A stretch of 64,000 nucleotides of DNA from the NCBI RefSeq assembly GCF_000350225.1, contig NW_005179120.1, positions 280,060 to 344,059 of the forward strand, given 5' to 3'. The translations under genes were made by a program, and so were the position numbers. The stretch is from Chondrus crispus (Eukaryota > Rhodophyta > Florideophyceae > Gigartinales > Gigartinaceae). The notes beneath the pieces were generated by a model, which saw only the letters and a list, made by a program, of their open reading frames with translations, was not told the origin of the DNA and made no database searches. Positions 34,645 through 46,595 of the stretch are shown here, in pieces (within the stretch, counting starts at the first letter, position 1; every line of letters begins with the position of its first letter).

Positions 34645-35508
34645 CTAACGAGGATAGATTGCTTCCAGAATCCGATCACAGTAGTCGGCACCTAGAATTA
34701 AGGGGACTGCGAGTTTTTCGCAAAATAATAATTCGGCTGAAGCCACGAAACGTCCAAGTCTCACAGGCATTTTGAGTGTACCTAGAGTTTGGAATGGCCT
34801 GTTATTCGCATCTCCGATGTCTTGGGTCGGTCCGAAGGACACAAGAGTTTCCATTCCTGCGGGAAGCTCGGATCTCCGAATTAGATTAGGTCCCGCGCCG
34901 GTGGCCAACACGGACAGTACACGGCTCATCAATCCGACCGTCGGTCCAATGTCCGCGAAGACTTTGTAGTTTTTCCTCGCAAGGACTAAAATCTTATCGG
35001 GACATTCCCCGCGCTTGACCCTGTACCAGGAGCGTCGGACTTGCTCCAGCGGATCGTCCTTGCCTCTTCGCAGAATCTTCTTTTCCCGAATGGGTCCTTT
35101 CGGTTTATCGACGATTCCAACTGTCTCCTCGTCGTTGACTACCTCCTTCGATAAAGGCGGGGAACGGGACTGCGTCCCGGACATGGTTCGCCCGACACAT
35201 GTCTCTCCTTTCCAATTATTTGAAATTCCCCCGCTTAGTTTTTCTGTCGCTGCGGGTTTCTTCCCCAGTCCGACGACGGCCCCGCGTCCGGCCTTCCTGA
35301 TGTTCGGTTCGAACCTTCGGCAGAGGCACACGGTGTGCTGGCCGTCTGCGATTCGAACCATGGTTTTACCTTCAGGTAACTTGTCGACGGAACTCCCACC
35401 CTCTCCATCGGGGAGAGCGCCTCGTGGTTCTTCAGAACTCGGTGCATCTCTCGGAACGAGAGCAAACACGTAGGCGCTCCGTGCCCCTTCTCGTAGCAAT
35501 GGTAGCAT
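34645..35508 (-). pseudogene. Element B aspartic protease with altered active site
   Basis: Sister of the A protease and equally in the -1 frame relative to gag, overlapping it from 35508 to 35235. The active-site loop reads VLATGAGPNLI: the catalytic aspartate of DTG is alanine, which should abolish cleavage. A TAG stop at 34645 interrupts the path to pol, where A has a lysine codon. Confidence 0.88.
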
Positions 35509-37526
35509 ACGAGGCCATGCTTTTTCGGAGGGTACGGCGACCTTGGCGGTCCTCGGTCCATCGGCTGGCCCGTCCAGCCCGGTCTTCTGAAGGCCGTATT
35601 CGTGTCTTCTATAGGAATTCTTGGCGCTGGCGTGTGTCCGCGCCCTCGAAACGCTAACACGGGATCCGTGGCTTCTGTATAGGAGTCCGTTGTATACGTA
35701 GGCGTCTGTAGCGTAGACATCCCACTATCCCCGTGCTCCTCGTCTCCATACTCCCCCGATGGGTCATAAAAATCACCCTCGGCGACCAATGCTCCTGCGT
35801 ATCCATTTTCTTCCTGATCAACAGTACTAGGTCCTCTGGGCGCAGACAGTGACTCAGCCAGGTGGACAGCGCCGCGAATTTTTCGCGTGGGGTGCGAAGG
35901 CTTCTGCTTCCCCCCATCCTTAGCGTCGCTGGCGCTTGGATGGTGACTCTCCTAGTCTTCCTCTCCTTGGCACGACTCGCCGAGCCATGCGCCTTTGCGT
36001 AATTAACTGGTCTCAAAAACGAAACGTCCCAATTGTCTTGTCGGTATTGAGATACCATCGGCTTGATACTCGAATCGAGTCCTTCAATAAACATCGTCAT
36101 TTGTTCTTCCATCGAATATACGTTTCCACATCGATTGCTCGCGTCCGTCAGACGGATATAAAATTCCATCTCATCTTCAAACGGTAGCTGCTGTACTTCT
36201 CGCAATGCGAGCACGGCTTGGCCGATCGCCTCATCGGTGGCGAAGCTTCGCAATTGCCACTGTACGGTCTCCGGCCAGACGGATATTTTCCCATAGTGGG
36301 ACACAGCCGTTTGTGACACCGAAGTGTACTGTCTCAGGGCGATTCCGCTGAGGAATCCGGTAGCAAGCGAAGCGCTTGGCCTTCGTTCATCTCCTCGGTG
36401 TCGAATTCTTGGACTATTTTAGGTAAAAAGTCTAGAACTAATACGCCATCTTCTCCTTTGAACGTATTGTCTCTCTTCACCTTTAGTGGTATGTTTCTTC
36501 TGATCTTTCGCACGGCTGTCCGCCGCTTGCTCGAAAAATGTGTCTGCAGGTTCCGCAGGCGGTACGTCCTGTACGAAAGCAACTTCTTGAAGAGGTGGTT
36601 GGTCGGATTTAATTCCTCCAACTCTTCCCATCGCGGTCCGCGCGGCGTCGCGATGTCTTCTGGATCCGCTTCCTTGTCTCTCCGCGAGGCTGACGAAGTG
36701 ACTCCGCCTCTCTTGGAGCTCTTCTTATTTGACGAAATTCCATTTCCTTCTGTCGGTCTTCGGTCGGAATTTCTTGAATGGTTCGACGAGCCGTCGCCAC
36801 CATTTTCTTCTGAAACATTGGACTCCGAATTTGAGTCGCAATTTTCGCGGTCATCACTACAGTGACTTTTCTTCTTCTTTCGGTTTCGGCCTTTGGCCGA
36901 CTTGGGGCTCTTCCACTTGGAGTCCCGGATCCGGGCTGACTTGTCCTTCTTCGTTGGACTGTCGAGTTCTTCTCCGTCGGAGAGCGGTCCCGCGTCCAAT
37001 CATGGTTCGGCCCCGCCCGCAGCTTGCTCAAGGTCCTTGAGTCGTCGCGAAGCGCGGTAGAACTGGTCGTCGATGCTGTCTGTTGTCTTGGCCAGCGTTT
37101 CCAGGGCCTGATTCCCGTCTCGCCGCGCTTTTTTCGCGGCGTGCTTTAGCGAATCCAGCACTTCCGGATCTCGGCGCAGGGACGCATCGGTACTTAAATT
37201 CTCAACGAGAACCACACGAGCTGTCAGCTCTTCAAGCGCAGCGTGGAACTCGGATTTTTTAGCAACTCCTGTTGCTTCTGAAAAATGTCCAGATGTTCGT
37301 CGAGCTTGCTCTTCGTCTCCTGACGAATTTCGTCGCTCAACTTCTCGAACTTCTCTTCCAGGCCATTTTTCTCAACGGCTGTCCCCGAAGGGGACGCTTC
37401 TACAACTGGATCAGTAGCCGAATTTCCTTGGCTTCGTGTACGAGTTCCTCGCGGAATTCTCGATTCTTGAGCTGATCCAGCTCTTCTGACCCCAGGACCG
37501 ACGTCCTTGGGTTGGCTTGATGCCAT
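35235..37526 (-). pseudogene. gag: Element B gag, frameshifted
   Basis: Begins with an ATG at 37526 and has the same parts as A gag: Arg/Ser/Pro-rich start, coiled-coil-prone stretch, Ser/Lys-rich linker, capsid-like domain (MFIEGLDSSIKPMV near 36090) and zinc knuckle (VCYHCYEKGHGAPTC near 35490). The frame changes near 37220, 36330 and 35660, and there is a stop near 37000. The end CAGAAAAACTAA keeps the presumed frameshift signal into protease. Confidence 0.88.
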
Positions 37527-37611
37527 GGTCCGCTCTTAATAAACTAATTTACCTATTTCTGACTTCTGATTTCAGTTCCAGATTCTAGGTCGGGCTTCGT
37601 AGTTTCCAGGA

Positions 37612-37629
37612 TTCTAGGTTGAGAGACCA
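37612..37629 (-). other. Primer-binding site of element B
   Basis: The minus strand reads TGGTCTCTCAACCTAGAA, four bases inside the right LTR; two differences from A. A second partial copy (TTCTAGGTCGGG on the plus strand) lies 29 nt further in, at 37583-37594, as in A. Confidence 0.75.
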
Positions 37630-37633
37630 CTTA

Positions 37634-38743
37634 TGTAGTGCAATGTGCCTGTCAAGCCGGAACCAGGGTCCAACGGTCCAGCAACAACACAGCCAACAAA
37701 CAACAACCAACAAGAGTTGCCGACGGCACAGCCCTACGGAGTGTCCAATTCTCCCTTTCCCTTTAAGTGGGTTTGCGGCCCACAGTAGCTCAAATCTGAT
37801 ACGGGGGGCGAAAGGAAGATGCCCGGCCCGGGATGAATGGTGGCAGAGTCTTGTACAGCCAGCTGCTCGGCGAGTTCGGGGCGGTGATTAAGAAGCCGGG
37901 CCGGATGGGTGGTAAAGCCAATACTCGCTGAGCGCCTGGTACACCTTATACCCTTGATAAGGTCTTAGACGGGGGCGTTGCAACGCAGCCAGACGGGAAT
38001 TAGCAAACTCGTAGCAGCGCTACACCTCCGTACTGCCCGATGGCAAAGTACCGACACCGGAACGGTCGCAACCTGTATCCGATGGAACCAACACTGTCCC
38101 GTATACACAACAGGACCTTCCAGGGAGACGTCGTCGCAACAGCCTCCGTCGGGGGACGTAAAAATGTAGCAGCGCTACACCCATGTGTCGCCCGATGGCT
38201 AAGATACCTACACCGATCCGTTCGCAACCAAAGCCGATGGCACCAACAACAAACAAAAGAACCAACACAAGAGCCCGATGACTCCAGTCGTCACAATGCC
38301 GATTGCAATCAGGCACCGTGGAACCAACACAAGGTAATGGAATAGAAATAGAGATAGAAATAGAAATGGATAGGTGAAATAAAGGAAAAGGAAAGGGAAC
38401 CCCCGAGCCCAAAAGAATACCGTAATCTGTGGTAAAACGTCTTGGGAAAAACGGACTTTGACCAAGGCGATATTCAACTTTGGCAACTCGGGTTACCTTT
38501 ACTGACTTGGTGGTCAGAGGGCTAAGGTATATATCGCCCCGCCGGAGCCACTACAGTAGCTCTCGGTGCTAGATCCTAGATCCAATCTAATGTTAAATAA
38601 CTAATCTGCAACTAATTAAAATTAATGATTAAAATAATAAAGTGAAATAATTTTCACTTGTCACCCCCCCCCCCCCAATTTGTCCTACCACTCAATTCCT
38701 TTTCTTTTCACCCCCTCACGGTGCAGCCGCTTATTGCACTACA
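37634..38743 (-). repeat. Right (5-prime) LTR of element B
   Basis: Near-identical partner of 26050-27160. Two GTAGCAGCGCTAC modules start at 38011 and 38166. TATA-like box at about 38523-38535 on the minus strand. Followed by GTTTT, the right target duplication. Confidence 0.95.
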
Positions 38744-38835
38744 GTTTTTCTTCATTGATTTATCTTGCGCGCGTAACACGTACTTCGAGTCCCGGGCCCC
38801 TCCTTCAGACTGCACGTCCCGGGCAGAAATAAAAG

Positions 38836-41262
38836 TCAGCTAAGGGAATGAGTGTTATTTCCCGGGCTCGGTGTCTTCTTCGCTTGAGCGAGAGTGGTTC
38901 TTTTTTCGTGTTGACGTCGGGGAATCGTGGATAGCTTGATTTTCTTGGGGAATTGCTTTGGGTATCAGCGGCGGCTAGATAGTTATGTCGCGATGACTTC
39001 CTCCGGGATATCACTTCAAGGGTGCCACGTGGGTTCACCGTACCCGTACCACTTGATTCGAAACTCGGCTGCTCCCGAAGATAGTACTCGGTCGTCTAGA
39101 ATTTCTCCCATCACATACTTCGGGCCTTCGATATTCTTTTCTTGAAGATCTTTTTCCGTCGCGGCGAGAGGTTCCGGAGGTGGTGCGTCATCTGGCGGAG
39201 GCGCGTATGTGACACGATTCGCGAAGACTCTCTCGATATTTCCATCACGCTCGATCATGAGTGTTCGTGTGTCGTTTTTGATAACACGAAAGGGACGGAG
39301 GGCGTCGTTTCCAAGCTTGGCACCCTTGGTGGTTCCATCGGTAGGGTCTAGATAGATGTACTGGCCTGCGCGTATATTCTTGGTAGTAGAACGCACGCGC
39401 TTGTCGAAGTCCTTCTTGTATTGAGCTTGTGTTTTGTGGAGACTCGTGCAGGCACTCTCGATTGCACTCTGTAATTTCCAAAGGTAGTCTTCACGTTGGC
39501 TCTTGCTCGGGGCAATGATACTATCCGCGTAGTGGTCTAGATGAAAGGGAGGAGGAGGTCGAGAAAGCACGAGGTTGAAAGGAGTGGTTCCGGTGGTTCT
39601 GTGCACGTGATTGTTACATGCGTAGGTCAGAACTGTGGCGTACTTATCCCAATCATCCTGATGCTCGTTCACGAAATTTCTTAACATGGCAAGAATTGTG
39701 CGGTTGTACCGCTCAACCTGACCATTAGTCTTAGTATGATACGTGCTTGTGAAAATGTTCGAGATTGCGAGGATAGAACAGACCGATTGGAAGAATCTTG
39801 CATCGAATTGCTTGCCATTATCGGAAATGACACTCTCAGGGGCGCTGTACTTGAATACCCAATGTTCCGTGAATGCGACTGCAACCGTGTACGCAGTGAT
39901 AGAGCTCAGGGGCACGACTTGAGTTAATTTCGTGAAGCGGTCCGTGATAACCAAGAGAAACCTGCATCCGCGCTTGGATTTCGTGAGTGGTCTTAGAATG
40001 TCAATGCATAGGTTCGTGAGTGGCTTGGTCGCGGGAAATAGTTTCAAGGGATTCATCGCTCTTCGACGCTTGAGTCTATTTTTCGCGCACGTTGAACAAT
40101 TTCTCACGGTGGCGTAGATATCCGCTGCCATGTGAGGCCAATAGTAGGTCTCTCTCACGTAATGATATATTCTTGTTTCAAACAAGTTGTCCAGGATGCC
40201 CGGCGAGTTTCGAGTATGTGAAAGGTTAAGAACACGGGGCCTTAAGTTGGCAGGAAGCACGATTTGTTCGACGTCGGAAAGTCGGGGATGTGCCCTCCGA
40301 AACACGCCATCGTCCCCTTCGCGAAGGAGGGAATCGTGTTTTCGAGACTGACGTGAGAGCACGGTTTGACAAAGCTCGTCTGCGCGTTGTGCTTCCAAAA
40401 GCTCGGGAATCGTGATTGGCATAGGCACGTCCGCAACTACGCTTGCAGTCTCGATTTCTTCATCTGCAATAATGGGGTCGAAGAAATCGATGGCTTCATC
40501 GAATGTGTCATCGAGAATCTCGTCATGAGCATGGGAAGGATTTGCTGATGCTACGTCTCCGTGGTTCGGAGTCGCGCGTGTTCTCGAGCTTCGTCCACGG
40601 GTCGAAACAAGTACGGGATCGAGGTGGTCCCCGAATGTTGGGATGTCATCCTTCACGGGTTTCGTGTCAGGTGTAGGACTGACCAATCTTGAAAGGGCGT
40701 CTGGTACCTGATGAACACGTCCCGGGCGGTACACGATCTTGAAATCGAACTCGGAAAGGCGCAAAAGCGATCGCATTAGTCTACCGCATGGTTCTGTAAG
40801 AGTCAGCAACCACCGTAGCGCATCGGGGTCCGTGCCGACCGTGAATTTCGTGCCTTCTAGATATGTCCTTAACGTCGTAATGGCCCAGACTACCGAGAAG
40901 CATTCACGTTCCGTGGCACTATAATTTTGCTCAGCGCTGTTCAAGGTCTTATACCAGTATCCAACGGGACTCCATGCACTCTCGTCTTCAAGGTTTTGTT
41001 GTTGCAGGAGGGCTGCCCCGAGTTGATAGGCAGACGCGTCCGTGTCCATCTTGTACAGGCGGTCATGTTGCTGGAGCGCGAGCACGGGCGGCGAGATAAG
41101 ACGTGACTTGAGGACTTCGAAAGCCGAGATGGCATCCTCCTCTGGTGCGTACCAGTTCGGATTAGCATCTTTGTTGAGCATCGAGTTTAAAGGCTTCTCG
41201 ATTCCCGACAAATTATTGATAAAACGACGGTACACATTCCCGGCTCCAAGGGATGATCTCAT
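38836..41262 (-). pseudogene. pol: Element C RT end, RNase H, integrase, chromodomain
   Basis: An open frame of 748 codons (41262 to 39016) starts within the RT (VYRRFINNLSGIEKPLN) and shows RNase H (YKMDTDASAYQLGAAL), integrase zinc motif with CSTCAKNR, integrase triad (LCIDILRPL, VISDNGKQF, QVERYNR) and the chromodomain start (FRIKWYGYGEPTWHP). A TGA follows, after which the same frame continues SDIPEEVIAT, with two more stops before the last TGA at 38836-38838. The junction with the upstream RT frame at about 41260 is a frameshift. Compared with A, the integrase tail is shorter. Confidence 0.9.
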
Positions 41263-41780
41263 CTGGGTGGCAGTCCTCGGGAAGATCGCATCCGCGAACG
41301 CAGCCGTGTTTTCTTTAGCAACAGAAAGCTTTCCAGGGTGATAACGTGTCCTAGGTAATTAACCTTTGGCTGGAAGAACGAGCATTTCTTGAGCTTGAGC
41401 GAGACGCCCGCGTTCCTTACTAGTGCAAGTACTTGATCCACGTGCTGGATGTGGGACGATGTGTCACGAGAAAACACGATCACGTCATCTAGATATATGA
41501 GGCAGGTCTGCCATCTTAGGCCTGAAAGTATTATATCAAGAGCTCGTTGGAAGGTTGCCGGTGCCTTCCGAAGCCCAAATGGCATCCTCATGTGGCGAAA
41601 TGTCCCCATGTGGGTTGTGAACGTGGTCTTGTCGAGGTCCTCGGGTGCCACGGGAATCGGCCAATATCCCGAGTTGCAGTCGAGAGTCGTGAAAATAGCA
41701 GCATCCCCGAAAGAATCTAGACAGTCGTCCATTCGTGGGAGTGGGTACGCGTCCGCCACGATTTTCGTGTTTAAGCGTGT

Positions 41781-42925
41781 TGTAGTGCAATAAAGAGTTG
41801 CACAAGGGGGTGATGGGAAAAGAAACTAAGTCGGAATGTGAATACTATAGTCCGGGGTTGGTGGACACACGTGTGAGTATTTGCACTGTTTTTATTTTAA
41901 TTATTAATTTTATATAGTTAATTAGTTAGAATTCATTTGGCTGACATTAGACTAGATTTAGGATCTAGCGCCGCGAGCTACTGTAGTGGCTCCGGTGGGG
42001 CGATATATACCCTAGCCCCCTAGCCACCAAGTCAGTAAAGGTAACCCGAGTTGCCGGAGTTGAATGTCGCTTTGGTCGAAGTCCGTCTCTACCAACACGC
42101 TCCTTTTTACCTAAGCCTCCGGGATCCTTCAGCGCTCGGTGGTCCCCTTTCTTTTTCCTTTATTTCCCTATCCTTTATTTCCCTATCCTTTATTTCCCTA
42201 TCCTAATTTCCCTTAATCTTGAGTTGGTCCCACCTTGTAGGATTGCGATCCGCAACGTGACGTCATTAGCTATCGGGCTTCTGTGTTGGTGCACCAGTGC
42301 TGCTTTTCTCAGAGTTGGTTCCATCAGAATCTGGTTGCGACCGATCCCGTCTTGGCACTTTGCCATCGGTCAGTACGAAGGTATAGCGCTGCCATTGTGT
42401 CTGTTCCGTCGGAGTTTGTTGGGACGACGTCTTCGACGAAGATCTTATATCCTATATAAGATAGCGTTGGTTCCATCGGAATCTGGTTGCGACCGATCCA
42501 GTGTTGGTACTTTGCCATCGGGCAGTACGACGGTGTAGCGCTGCTACATTTCCTCTTTCTCGACGGGCTACGTTGCGGTGTCCCCGTCGAAGACCTTATC
42601 AAGGGTATAAGGTATCAAGGCGCTCCAGGAGCATTGGATTTACGACCCAGCGGGTTCGGTCTGCCTAGAAATCCCGCACTCGTCGAGCATTTGCCTTTTC
42701 AAGTCTTTACCACACCAACAATCCCGGGCCGGGCTTTTCTTTCTTTGCCCCCCTTTTTGGGATTCGATCTACCGCGGGCCGCAAACCCGCATAAAGGAAA
42801 AGGGAGCTCCGAACACTACGTGGCATTGCGCGGCCAGTTGCTTTGGTGGTCTCGTTTGTTTGTTTGTTTTCGGACCGTGAGGGTCTTCGACCTTGCCCAC
42901 TGCCTACCGGGCGCATTGCACCACA
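41781..42925 (+). repeat. Solo LTR of the A/B family inside element C RT
   Basis: This 1145-bp LTR runs TGTAGTGCAATA to GCATTGCACCACA, in opposite orientation to the LTRs of A and B. Flanking repeats are CGTGT (41776-41780) and CGTCT (42926-42930), one mismatch. TATA-like CGATATATACC at 42000-42010. Solo LTRs arise by recombination between the two LTRs of a full element. Confidence 0.9.
42157..42201 (+). repeat. 15-bp tandem repeat within the solo LTR
   Basis: Three perfect copies of CCTTTATTTCCCTAT in tandem, with a degenerate fourth. The equivalent place in A and B has only a single A-rich, AGAAATAG-type stretch, so the expansion is local to this copy. Confidence 0.9.
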
Positions 42926-43232
42926 CGTCTGTAATCAATACAGAACCCCAACGAACCATCTTTCTTGGGAACGAGAACCACAGGACTTGCCCATTCGCTG
43001 CTAGCCGGCTCTATTACGCCTTCATCGAGCAATTTCGCGATCTCGGAGCTCGTGATATCTCGTGCCTTGTGTCCTTGTCGATAAGGGGCTTGTCTTATCG
43101 GCTTCAAATCGGGGTAGAGCTCTATTCGGTGTTCCGTCGCGGTAATTTCGCCTAGATAATCGCGTTTCCACATAGTTTCGTGCTTGGTGAGCATCTCGAA
43201 AATTTCGTGCTGCGTTGACATGTCGGTTATGT

Positions 43233-43963
43233 TGTCGTGCACTGGGGTGGCGGTGTATAACCCCAGGGCAGAGCACGCGTGTTCGGAACGCGGGTTGTAC
43301 GGGAGACCACCCGGTGATAACCGGCAACGGGGTCCGGGCGCGATCGGCGCAGTAGGTAGCAAAAAGGAGGGTTAGAACAGGGGATCGCCCAGAAGGGGCG
43401 GAGCGGTAGGGACGTCTCGCGCGGTAGAGCGGTTAGTATCCTCGGTAGCAGCACGTGCGGTAGAGCGGTTGGGATTCGCGGTCGTAGATGGGCTCGCGTA
43501 GTGTAGCACGGCTTGTGCTATACTGGCGCGAGGCTACTACCGAGATTCCAGAAGCTTAGGAAAAGAACCCAAGGCTTCGTGCCTTCTTTACTTACGGTCG
43601 AACGTCGACTATATAGTAGTCGACGTCGTAATAATATTCATTAATATTAATTAATTATTAATATTAATTAAAACACGGTAATAAATACCGGCGTACTAGC
43701 ATAGACGCTATACAGTACGCAATACCCCCCTGTATAGGGTTATGATACCCGCTCACACGTGGGGATCGACACGCCTAGACGTGGAGTGACAGACTGTCCG
43801 TACTTCGACAGGGCTTACACCCGGCCATGCCTGGGTGGGTAGTTACACGATTACACGTGGTACAGGTACACGAATATCCGTGGTGTACACGTGGGAGGCG
43901 CACCCGTGAGGGTGGCATCCGGCGTATGCCTCGCGAATGAGGGAGGCGTACCAGTGCACTACA
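43233..43963 (-). repeat. Solo LTR of the D family inside element C
   Basis: A 731-bp stretch from TGTCGTGCACTGG to CCAGTGCACTACA, related to the LTRs of element D (shared termini and GGGAGACCACCCG segment). Flanked by TATGT (43228-43232) and TATAT (43964-43968). It separates the protease-RT linker of C from its RT. Confidence 0.88.
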
Positions 43964-45359
43964 TATATGACACAAGTAAATCTGGGAACACCACGTGTTT
44001 TCGAGATTAGGACGCTTGGGCTCGTCCTGTACCGAGACTTCAGACTTACTGTCTTCAGACTCCCTTGCCGTGAAAGGAAGATTTAGAACTCGTTCGAAAT
44101 CTTGAGAAGCCTTTTCTTCGAGTGAGTATATCCCGAGTGGATTTCGTGTGGCATAAGCGATGACCATTCCCATCGGGAGGGCACGTGGAAACTTGGAGAA
44201 ATTCGAGATTACGAGATCAAAACGTCGGTTACGGTTGGCTTCCACGATCTCGTTGGCGGTTCGAACGTGGTACCTCGCCTGCACGGAGTGCTTGGGCTCC
44301 ACGAATACAAGACCCGAGGCCTCCGTGACGACAGGGACAGCGACTTGAGACCTTGCTGGAATTTTCTTGTACTTCGCTAAGCGAATCGTGTTGGGCCTGT
44401 GAATTCACAGCCCACCTCAAGCCTCGCAAAACCTTAAGGTTTTGCGAGGCTTGAGGTGGGGTTCTTAGGGTTGGAGGGTATGCTTGTAGACGATTTGGGT
44501 CTTCATGAGGTTCGTTGTCGTCCAGGTCCGCGAACGTTTTCTCAGCAGTATGCGTTTCGAGAATAGGTAGCTTAGCTCGGGTAAATTGCACGTACTGGTC
44601 GATACATCGAATAGAGATTACGTGTTTGGTCATGAAACACGTGCAAATAATCACGAGAACTGCGAGTGTGTCGGCGACAAGAAACGTGACTTGATATACG
44701 GAAGGACCTAAACGTAAGCGAAGCATGACCTTTCCGAGTAAAGAAATAGGATTCCCATTCGCGTCGCCGAGGGGCGGGATATACGCGTCTTCGATCACGA
44801 ACTCTTCCCATCCCATCGGGAGAGCGGAGCGCTTTATAACGTTATGTCCAGACCCCGTGTCGAACACGATATGGAAAGGCATCATGGCACGCGTGGTGAG
44901 ACTCAAGGATCCAGCGATGATGTAATGGGACGAGGTCAGGAGGCACGCGTTTCCCTCTCCGTCTCGGTCAGGCTCCGTGTGAAGCAGATTTGCCTTGTCA
45001 ACCACGAATTCGGGAGTGCTTTCTGACGAGACAAGTTTTTCAGAGTGTTTCTTGCGCCGTGACCGCCATGTACGTGACTTTCCTCCTTTTCCATGTGCTT
45101 TTGGTCCTTCCTTGGGACATGCAATATAACTCCGCGATATCGAGACGGTTGATCTAAGAGTAGAGCCTATCGTGTGACGAGTTTCAGGGGCAACGCGAGG
45201 ACATCGTGGATACTGTTCGTCCGAGGTCTTCGTGGACGTGTGATCTTGTTTATGCGAAAAGATTCTAACGGATTCACAGGGTTTCGAGTTCACGAGAGCC
45301 GGGTGACTTGATTTGTAGTGACCGAAGACATCGCTGGACAGGAATTGGGGCCACGTCAC
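43964..45359 (-). pseudogene. Element C protease region
   Basis: Two overlapping frames. The upstream one (45359 to 44229) has the retropepsin loop HIVFDTGSGHNVIKRS, intact, then a degraded second half. It ends out of frame after a 50-bp palindrome at 44411-44460 that falls inside the coding sequence. The downstream frame (44302 to 43964) continues as the linker to RT (RRFDLVISNFSKFPRALPMG), the equivalent of the A segment around 7200. Retains the family active site but is not continuous. Confidence 0.8.
44411..44460. repeat. Perfect 50-bp palindrome
   Basis: Arms of 25 bp (CCCACCTCAAGCCTCGCAAA then ACCTT, and its exact reverse complement) meet without a spacer at 44435/44436. It lies within the element C protease frame and has no counterpart in A or B. 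Confidence 0.97.
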
Positions 45360-46300
45360 TCCTGACCCTGCAAATTTTCCGGGGTCAGGTCTTCACTTGA
45401 CGTGGAGCCCGCATTTTGTTGATCTCACCAAGGCGCTGTGTGCTCATCGCGAACGTGCGTCGTGACGTAGACTCCACCCGGCCTTTCAAACCTGACGCCG
45501 CGGTTTCGGTTATCGCGATCCTTGCGTCCAGGGTGGCTACGGGTTTAGCAAAAATCATGTCGAGGAGCACCGTGAGCTGGACCTTGGTTCCTGTACTTGT
45601 ATGAACCTTGGGTCTCGGGGCGTGTCATTCGAGTATCGAACCGTTGGCGAAGCTATTCTGGGGCCGTCGGGTTATCCTTGCACTTGTACATGAAGTAGCA
45701 ATACGCGTAGTAGATGCGCTGCTCGGGTGTTAGCGTCTGGCACGTGAACGTGGAATGCCCGGCATTCTTGCAAGTCCAGCAGTTTAAGCGCCAGTGGTCC
45801 GTGGGGATCACGCTCAGAGCGTCGCGAGCTTACTCTTCACTCAACTTCGGCACCGCGATTGCATCCTTTTGTACGAGCTCACGAAGATTATCGATCGATT
45901 GGGCTTGAGAATTCTCCGTAGAAGGGCTCACGGGTGCGGTAGAATTTCGGCGTTCGAGAGAATCGCCCGCAAATTAGAGGGCTTCGAGATTAGTGGCTAC
46001 TTGTAACGCGGAGTCGGGATCTTGGGACCGCATATCTGCCCAGTAGTTCATCGGGTCGTGTCTCGCGTGCCCTGGAGTGGGATCTCGGACAAATGAAGAC
46101 GTGGGAACATGACGACCGGTGCACCGGACCTCGGGTTCTGGCATCGTCATAACGTGATCGCGGGACTTGAGCTTAACCGTGCTTGAATTACTTCGTGTGC
46201 GACGAGCTCGAAACGTGTTACCCTCGGCATGCACAACGCGGCGCGCAACAGTTATATCGCCTTGCTCATTTACGGGTAGCTGCCTTACTGCCTCGGTCAC
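45360..46300 (-). pseudogene. gag: Element C Gag C-terminal part with CCHC zinc knuckle
   Basis: A 108-codon frame (46300 to 45974) continues, with stops, to a clear CCHC knuckle, CWTCKNAGHSTFTC, at about 45745-45790, followed by Lys/Cys-rich sequence. The capsid domain that should precede it is absent from the DNA to the right, so gag is truncated. The knuckle fits RNA packaging by Gag. Confidence 0.7.
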
Positions 46301-46595
46301 AGCATCACAAGTCGACGGGAGCAGTCCACGAATGTAGTAATTTGGCGGTCCCTTGGACCGTTAGTGAAGGGCCACCGCTATGCTGTGTACTTGCCGTTCC
46401 ATCCGTACCGTTGATCGCGGTGCGCAGGAAGTACTACTTAGTGCTACAGGCCAAACCTAAATCACTGTGAGTGTCGGTCCTTTAGTTAGCAGAAGCAAAT
46501 TCGGCACTAATCTGAGCGATACAACCCGTAGGAGCGGCTTTCAATCTCGCGGGCAAGAACCTCTCTCTCTCGTTGACTGAGTGAAACTGTAAATC
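46301..46595. other. Short gap right of element C
   Basis: No recognisable gene. Similarity to gypsy gag ends near here without a visible LTR, so this is probably a truncation boundary. Confidence 0.35.

Larger units (their letters stand above)
26050..38743 (-). mobile_element. Complete Ty3/gypsy chromovirus, element B (12.7 kb)
   Basis: Minus-strand element with LTRs of 1111 bp (26050-27160) and 1110 bp (37634-38743) and a perfect GTTTT target duplication. Internally, from the right, come the primer-binding site, gag, protease, RT, RNase H, integrase, chromodomain and a 3.6 kb 3-prime accessory region. The proteins are sisters of those of A but badly broken: gag has at least three frame changes, and the protease-pol frame has four in-frame stops (near 34645, 34415, 33920 and 31712) and a frameshift near 31465. 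The LTRs differ by only about a dozen changes plus short indels, for example a 5-7 bp indel in the GGTAAAA segment. Insertion therefore looks much younger than the damage to the genes. Confidence 0.95.
41259..43232 (-). pseudogene. Element C RT, split by a solo LTR
   Basis: RT fingers (SEWASPVVLVPKKDGSLGF) lie at 42926-43232 and the palm, with an intact LIYLDDVIVFSRD, at 41259-41780. The intervening 41781-42925 is a solo LTR. The two halves meet in phase at YRR / LNTKIVADAYPLPRM once the LTR and one copy of the 5-bp repeat are discounted. Confidence 0.9.
38836..46300 (-). mobile_element. Ty3/gypsy chromovirus, element C, incomplete and interrupted
   Basis: A third gypsy lineage, clearly distinct from A and B in protein sequence. 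From right to left it keeps the Gag C-terminus with zinc knuckle, protease, RT, RNase H, integrase and a chromodomain. The Gag capsid and 5-prime LTR are not found to the right of about 46300, and no LTR of its own is seen on the left, where element B has inserted. Two solo LTRs of other families (41781-42925 and 43233-43963) split pol, each flanked by near-matching 5-bp repeats. Removing the first and one repeat copy restores the frame across the RT exactly. C is the oldest layer of this part of the nest. Confidence 0.9.
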
